Source: Bacteroidales bacterium UBA1077
Lineage (GTDB): Bacteria > Bacteroidota > Bacteroidia > Bacteroidales > UBA932
DNA: 48,441 bases
Direction of reading: 5' to 3'
Assembly: GCA_002314195.1 (NCBI GenBank)
Contig: DCCQ01000039.1
Coordinates: forward strand, 1 to 48,441
This document shows positions 44,476 to 48,441 of the stretch, piece by piece. Position 1 is the stretch's first letter. The number at the start of each line of letters is the position of its first letter. The position numbers and the translations under genes were made by a program. Under the pieces are notes generated by a model. That model made no database searches, was not told where the DNA came from, and saw only the letters and a list, made by a program, of their open reading frames with translations.

Positions 44476-44498
44476 CTTAAATCATTTTAGATAGTCGT

Positions 44499-44536
44499 AA
44501 AAACAAATCGCCGCAGATTTTGCAATGATGCGGCGA
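44499..44536 (-). terminator. Terminator of the prfB-fumarase operon
   Basis: An 8-bp GC-rich stem TCGCCGCA / TGCGGCGA (44508-44515 and 44529-44536), followed on the minus strand by TTTGTTTTTA (44507-44498). It lies 15 bases after the fumarase stop. Confidence 0.8.
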
Positions 44537-44551
44537 CTCATTTTCAACTTG

Positions 44552-46168
44552 CTACAGTCCTAACTGCTTGAAGAAGTCGTTCCCCTTGTCATCAACGAGT
44601 ATGAACGCAGGGAAGTTCTCCACACGGATCTTCCAGATGGCCTCCATTCCGAGGTCAGGATATTCAACGCATTCGATGCTCTTGATGCTCTCGTAGGAGA
44701 GTATGGCAGCAGGGCCGCCGATCGAGCCGAGATAGAAACCGCCGTGCTTCTTGCACGCGTCAGTGACAGCCTGGGTACGGTTGCCCTTGGCGATCATGAT
44801 CATGCTGCCACCATGATCCTGGAAGAGATCAACGTAAGGATCCATGCGGTTGGCCGTGGTAGGTCCCATCGAGCCACAGGCCATTCCCTTAGGGGTCTTG
44901 GCAGGGCCTGCGTAGAACACAGGATGATCCTTGAAATACTGCGGAAGATCCTCGCCCCTGTCAAGTCTTTCCTTAAGGCGGGCATGCGCGATGTCACGGG
45001 CCACGATGATGGTTCCATTAAGACTCAAACGAGTTGAAACAGGGTATTTGCTGAGGAGTTTGCAGATCTCGCTCATCGGCTTGTCAAGGTCAACGACAAC
45101 TCCTTCACCCTCTCCGGCGTTACGCAAAGACTCCGGAATCCAACGCGTTGGGTTATCGTCCAGCTTCTCGATCCAAACACCGTCCTTGTTGATCTTCGCC
45201 TTGATGTTGCGGTCAGCCGAGCAGCTTACTCCAAGGCCGATCGGGCAGCTCGCTCCGTGGCGAGGCAGACGGATGATTCGGACATCGTGGGCGAAATATT
45301 TGCCTCCGAACTGAGCTCCGAGTCCGATCTTGTAGGCCTCCTCAAGCACCTGCTTCTCCAGTTCAACATCACGGAAAGCGCGTCCGGTCTCGTCACCGGT
45401 GGTAGGGAGAGCGTCATAGTAATGTGTTGAAGCCAGCTTGACTGTCAGAAGGTTCTTCTCAGCCGATGTGCCACCGATCACAAAAGCGATGTGGTAAGGA
45501 GGGCAGGCAGCAGTTCCGAGAGTCTTCATCTTCTCCACGAGGAAAGGCACGAGAGTGCCAGGATTGAGCACTGCCTTTGTCATCTGGTAGAGATAGGTCT
45601 TGTTGGCTGAGCCACCACCTTTCACAACACAGAGGAACTTATATTCCATACCCTCCTCGGCCTCGATGTCGATCTGGGCAGGAAGGTTGCACTTCGTGTT
45701 GATCTCTTTGTACATGTCCAGAGGGGCGTTCTGGCTGTAGCGCAGATTCTCCTCGGTGTAGGTCTTGTAAACGCCCTTGGACAGAGCCTCCGCGTCATCG
45801 AATCCGGTCCAGACCTGCTGGCCCTTCTCTCCGTGAATGATGGCGGTGCCGGTGTCCTGGCAGAAAGGCAGTTTGCCCTTCGCGGCCACCTCGGCGTTGC
45901 GCAGGAAGCGCAGAGCTACGTATTTGTCGTTGTCGGAAGCCTCTGGATCGCTCAGGATCTTGGCAACCTGCTGGTTGTGAGCCGGCCTCAGAAGGAAGTT
46001 CACATCTCTGAAAGCAGCGTTCGCAAGCATGGTCAAAGCCTCAGGAGCCACCTTGAGAATAGGATGACCCTCAAACTCGCCAAGAGACACGCCTTCGCCT
46101 GTCAGCTTGTAGTACTCGGTTGTGTCCGGTCCCAACTGGAACATCGGAGCATATTTGAATTCAGCCAT
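44552..46168 (-). CDS. Class I fumarate hydratase (iron-sulfur type)
   Basis: 538 residues. The two-domain class I form: alpha part with LPFCQDTGTAIIHGEKG, GGSANKTYLYQMTKAVL, AACPPYHIAFVIGGTSAEKN and PRHGASCPIGLG (three Cys that bind the [4Fe-4S] cluster), and beta part with LNGTIIVARDIAHARLKERLDRGE, PAKTPKGMACGSMGPTTANRMDPYVDLFQDHGGSM. It interconverts fumarate and malate, in the reductive branch toward succinate in anaerobic Bacteroidales. FumA/FumB are the E. coli homologues. Starts 24 bases after prfB in the same transcript. Confidence 0.95.
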   Translation of the reverse strand: MAEFKYAPMFQLGPDTTEYYKLTGEGVSLGEFEGHPILKVAPEALTMLANAAFRDVNFLLRPAHNQQVAKILSDPEASDNDKYVALRFLRNAEVAAKGKLPFCQDTGTAIIHGEKGQQVWTGFDDAEALSKGVYKTYTEENLRYSQNAPLDMYKEINTKCNLPAQIDIEAEEGMEYKFLCVVKGGGSANKTYLYQMTKAVLNPGTLVPFLVEKMKTLGTAACPPYHIAFVIGGTSAEKNLLTVKLASTHYYDALPTTGDETGRAFRDVELEKQVLEEAYKIGLGAQFGGKYFAHDVRIIRLPRHGASCPIGLGVSCSADRNIKAKINKDGVWIEKLDDNPTRWIPESLRNAGEGEGVVVDLDKPMSEICKLLSKYPVSTRLSLNGTIIVARDIAHARLKERLDRGEDLPQYFKDHPVFYAGPAKTPKGMACGSMGPTTANRMDPYVDLFQDHGGSMIMIAKGNRTQAVTDACKKHGGFYLGSIGGPAAILSYESIKSIECVEYPDLGMEAIWKIRVENFPAFILVDDKGNDFFKQLGL

Positions 46169-46192
46169 ATTAATGAAATATTTTAGTGATTA

Positions 46193-47342
46193 TCAGTCGA
46201 TGTCTTCAATCGGAGCCGTAGCGCCGCCGGCCCCCTCCTGCATCAGGTAGCGCTTCATGAACTCGTTCAGGTCGCCGTCCAGCACGCCTTGGGTGTCAGC
46301 GGTGGAATACCCCGTCCGCAGGTCCTTGACCATCTTGTACGGATGTAGGACGTAGGAGCGGATCTGGGAGCCCCACTCTATCTTCTTCTTCGTGCCCTCG
46401 ATCTCGGCCTGCTTCTCCTGACGCTTCTTCAGTTCCAGGTCGTAAAGCCTTGACCTCAGGATGCGCAGGGCGTTCTGCCGGTTGTCCTGCTGGAAGCGGG
46501 ACTCCGTGTTCTCCACGACTATTCCCGAAGGAATATGCCGCACGCGCACTCCGGTCTCGACCTTGTTGACATTCTGGCCGCCGTGACCGCCGGAACGGAA
46601 CGTGTCCCACTCCAAATCGGAAGGGTTTATCTCGATGTTGATTGTGTCATCCACCAGCGGATAGACGAAAACGGACGAGAATGTGGTCTGCCGCTTGCCC
46701 TGAGCGTTGAACGGTGAAAGACGCACGAGCCTGTGCACTCCATTCTCAGCCTTGAGATAGCCGTAAGCGTAGTCACCCTCGACCTGGATGGTGGCCGACT
46801 TGATTCCGGCTTCATCACCCTCAAGAAGGTCTGTGACAGTCACTTTATAGCCGTTTCTCTCGCCCCAACGCATGTACATCCTCATCAGCATCGAACTCCA
46901 GTCGTTCGCCTCGGTGCCGCCCGCCCCGGAATTAATCGTCAGCACGGCTCCAAGGTTGTCCCCCTCCGCGCCCAACATATTCCTAAGTTCCAATGCCTCA
47001 ACGTCCTCAACCGCTTTTGAATATGACTCCTCAAGTTCCTGCGTCTCCGCCGTGGTGACAGTCTCGTCCGTGCTTCCGCCAAGACTTTCCTTGGCGAAAT
47101 CGTACAGCACATCAAGGTCATCCACCTCGGTGGAGGCCTTGTCAAAACCTGTCACCCAAGACTTTACGCTGTTAAGGTTCTTCATGAAGACCTCAGCGGC
47201 CTTCGGGTCGTTCCAAAAGTCCTGTGACTCCGTCTTCTTCTGCAAAGCGGCTACCTGCCCACGTTTCGCAGGGATGTCAAAGACACCTCCCCAACGTCTC
47301 CAACCGCTGATGCAGAGCCTCAATCTGATCTTTTAGTATCAT
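46193..47342 (-). CDS. prfB: Peptide chain release factor 2 (programmed +1 frameshift)
   Basis: Starts at ATG 47342 (M-I-L-K-D-Q-I-E...). After 21 codons the frame reaches CTT TGA C (47282-47276); a +1 shift at CTT skips one T and continues with GAC (47278) to the stop at 46193, giving about 382 residues. The shift site is preceded by GGAGGTG, and the spacing (3 bases before CTT) equals that of E. coli. Stop-codon recognition motif SPF at 209-211 and the catalytic GGQ at 254-256 (SGGHGGQNVNKV) are intact. It terminates at UGA and UAA; its own UGA is the sensor for autoregulation. Any call from TTG 47323 as start is an artefact of ignoring the shift. Confidence 0.95.
47262..47300 (-). promoter_or_regulatory. 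prfB recoding site (internal Shine-Dalgarno, CUU UGA C)
   Basis: On the minus strand GGGGAGGTGTCTTTGAC. The internal GGAGGTG can pair over seven bases with the usual 16S tail CACCUCC; CTT is the slippery codon and TGA (47279-47277) the in-frame stop. Low RF2 slows termination and favours the shift, raising RF2. Confidence 0.92.
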
Positions 47343-47680
47343 CTGCTCTCCATTTTAAATTTGTTCCTGGCAAACCCCATATTTGCAGAGTGGTTCACTG
47401 CACCAAGGAATGCAGTGCAAAGGTAATGATTTTCTCTGATTCACGCCAAGGACGATGGAACATTCATCTGACCGTAAACACGTTAACAGCCACTCATAAA
47501 TCCCGAGTCGGTGGCGCATAATTTTCTATCAATCAACAACATAAGGTTTCGTCTTCAGGCAAATCAAACCAAAGACAGCAGGCTTATCCGTTGATTATCA
47601 GCCACATACACACCACATCACCTATACAAAACCGTATGCTGCTCCGCATACACATCAAGCACGAATCGCATTCTTCTGAA
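47343..47680. other. Intergenic: prfB leader and promoter, then unassigned DNA before the tracrRNA candidate
   Basis: The part nearest prfB has a hairpin and a promoter box (see separate entries). From about 47450 to 47680 I see no gene or start with support. Weak palindromes are present: GTATGC/GCATAC (47634-47651 region) and GCCAC/GTGGC around 47490-47520; neither has a T run. It could hold sequence for regulators of the CRISPR locus, but nothing specific is visible. Confidence 0.5.
47396..47425 (-). promoter_or_regulatory. prfB promoter box with abutting inverted repeat
   Basis: TACCTTTG (47425-47418, minus strand) matches TAnnTTTG; the -33 element is weak. Directly after it lies the inverted repeat CACTGCA / TGCAGTG (47417-47411 and 47402-47396, loop 8 bases), spanning the predicted transcription start. 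It might be an operator or a 5' mRNA structure. Confidence 0.5.
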
Positions 47681-47682
47681 AT

Positions 47683-47786
47683 AAAAAAGACGAGAAGCAT
47701 ACGCTCCCCGCCTTGAGTGTTTTCACAACGGAATAATCCTTATTGTGAATTGCTTCAGATGAAGCAAATTTAGTGAAAAGATGCGA
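47683..47786 (-). ncRNA. tracrRNA of a type II CRISPR-Cas system
   Basis: Minus-strand RNA of about 100 bases. Order: anti-repeat region (about 47785-47741) ending GCAATTCACAAT; nexus-like AAGGATTATTCCGTTGTG (47741-47724), very similar in layout to the AAGGCTAGTCCGTT nexus of the well-known Cas9 guide; a linker; then a 10-bp terminator hairpin GGCGGGGAGC-GTAT-GCTTCTCGTC (47712-47689) and six T (47688-47683). Bacteroidetes type II-C tracrRNAs I recall share the AAGGATTATTCCGTTGTG core. The 5' end is not fixed; a weak box (ATATTTTG) lies near 47790. It is divergent from cas9. The pairing partner repeat is not in the window. Confidence 0.85.
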
Positions 47787-47872
47787 AAATCAAAATATTT
47801 ATTTCTAAATTAGCGGATAAAGACCATAGAGTCGTGAATTCAACCACGTATCATAATACAACAACACCTCGT

Positions 47873-48441
47873 ATGAAAACCATTCTTGGATTAGATCTCG
47901 GAACTACCAGCATAGGCTGGGCATTGGTTAAGGAAGCCGAACCATTCTCTGACGAGAAATCAGAGATTGTCAGACTCGGTGTCCGTGTCGTGCCCCTTAC
48001 GGTGGATGAAAGGACGAGTTTTGAAAAGGGCAAAAGTATCACTAAGAATGCCGAAAGGACTCTAAAGCGAGGAATGCGTCGAAATCTCCAAAGGTATAAA
48101 CTAAGAAGACAGGCCTTGATTGATGAACTGAAAAATGCGGGATGGATTGGCGACGACTTCATATATTCAGAGACTGGCCCAGGATCAACTTTCCGCACAT
48201 TGCGGCTTAGGGCAAAGTCCGCATCGGAGGAGGTTACTCTTGGCGACCTGGCGAGAATCTTACTACAGATTAATAAGAAAAGGGGCTACAAGAGTTCCAG
48301 AAAAGCGGTTTCAAGCGATGACGGTCAGGCCATTGACGGAATGGCCGTCGCCAAGGAGATGTACGACAAAGGATTGACTCCCGGGGAATATGTCTATCAG
48401 CGTATGCTTGAAGGCAAGTACGCTATTCCTGAGTTCTATAA
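47873..48441 (+). CDS. cas9: Cas9 (Csn1) endonuclease, N-terminal part, cut by window edge
   Basis: 189 complete codons from ATG 47873; the frame stays open to the right edge. RuvC-I motif: ILGLDLGTTSIGWALV with the catalytic Asp8. The arginine-rich bridge helix follows (AERTLKRGMRRNLQRYKLRRQ, about 62-82), then LRLRAKSASEEVTLGDLARILLQINKKRGYKSSRK, a standard Cas9 REC segment. This matches the large Cas9 of Bacteroidetes type II-C (or a close subtype). RuvC-II, HNH, RuvC-III and PAM-interacting parts, and cas1, cas2 and the array, should lie to the right. The region upstream has no clear TAnnTTTG box. It is a guide-RNA-directed DNA nuclease that protects against phage and plasmids. Confidence 0.95.
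   Translation, partial: MKTILGLDLGTTSIGWALVKEAEPFSDEKSEIVRLGVRVVPLTVDERTSFEKGKSITKNAERTLKRGMRRNLQRYKLRRQALIDELKNAGWIGDDFIYSETGPGSTFRTLRLRAKSASEEVTLGDLARILLQINKKRGYKSSRKAVSSDDGQAIDGMAVAKEMYDKGLTPGEYVYQRMLEGKYAIPEFY

Noticed and set aside
47323..47342. TTG 47323 as simple start of prfB
   Set aside because: The upstream ATG with the CTT TGA C recoding site explains the gene fully.
47631..47652. GTATGC/GCATAC hairpin as terminator
   Set aside because: Only 6 bp, and no T run on either strand.
47343..47872. CRISPR array within the window
   Set aside because: No direct repeats with regular spacers anywhere in the window; only the anti-repeat is present.
47851..48198. Minus-strand frame of 115 codons at the right end
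   Set aside because: Antisense shadow of cas9.

Overview
The window comes from a member of the Bacteroidales, probably gut or rumen associated. The grounds are: SusC/SusD pairs, many lipoproteins with short signal peptides ending in Cys, BACON, DUF4302, DUF4493 and PCMD type domains, a type IX secretion (T9SS) sorting domain, the L28-L33-DUF4295 gene set, and repeated use of the Bacteroidetes promoter pattern TTTG-N19/20-TAnnTTTG. Nearly all genes are on the minus strand. I cannot fix the family or genus from the sequence alone.

Layout, left to right. (1) 1-22 is the 5' end of a minus-strand tRNA-Leu. (2) 91-17962 is a surface nutrient-acquisition region. A SusC/SusD pair is followed by a zinc metallohydrolase lipoprotein, a DUF4302 lipoprotein and two large related BACON/DUF4988 lipoproteins. 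It is flanked by a second HExxH lipoprotein and by a subtilisin-type protease that carries a T9SS sorting domain and sits next to a PorV/PorQ-like barrel. The number of peptidases suggests peptide or protein harvesting. (3) 18108-19457 is a histidine phosphatase (phytase-like) on the plus strand. (4) 19474-32105 is mostly housekeeping: the operon ftsY-pheT-DUF4296-amidohydrolase-radical SAM-deoC, the cluster rpmB-rpmG-DUF4295, and thrS-infC-rpmI-rplT-lepB. (5) 32242-33801 is a plus-strand pair, DUF4199 membrane protein and a GT2 glycosyltransferase, divergent from thrS. (6) 33810-42552 is a tightly packed seven-gene operon of fimbrillin-like, DUF4493 and PCMD lipoproteins plus two sister outer-membrane barrels. 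It has a near-consensus promoter and looks like an undescribed surface assembly. (7) 42781-44475 is a DUF4091/GH123-like hydrolase. (8) 44552-47342 is prfB (with the classic +1 frameshift) followed by class I fumarase. (9) 47683-48441 is the start of a type II CRISPR-Cas locus: a tracrRNA candidate on the minus strand and, divergent from it, the first 189 codons of cas9, which runs off the right edge.

The most informative items are the cas9/tracrRNA pair, from which the 5' end of the CRISPR repeat can be predicted; the seven-gene DUF4493/PCMD/barrel operon; the SusCD peptidase locus; the prfB frameshift site with a full-strength internal Shine-Dalgarno in a lineage that hardly uses it for initiation; and paired hairpins in the thrS leader. 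All functional names rest on motif recognition by eye; no search was run.
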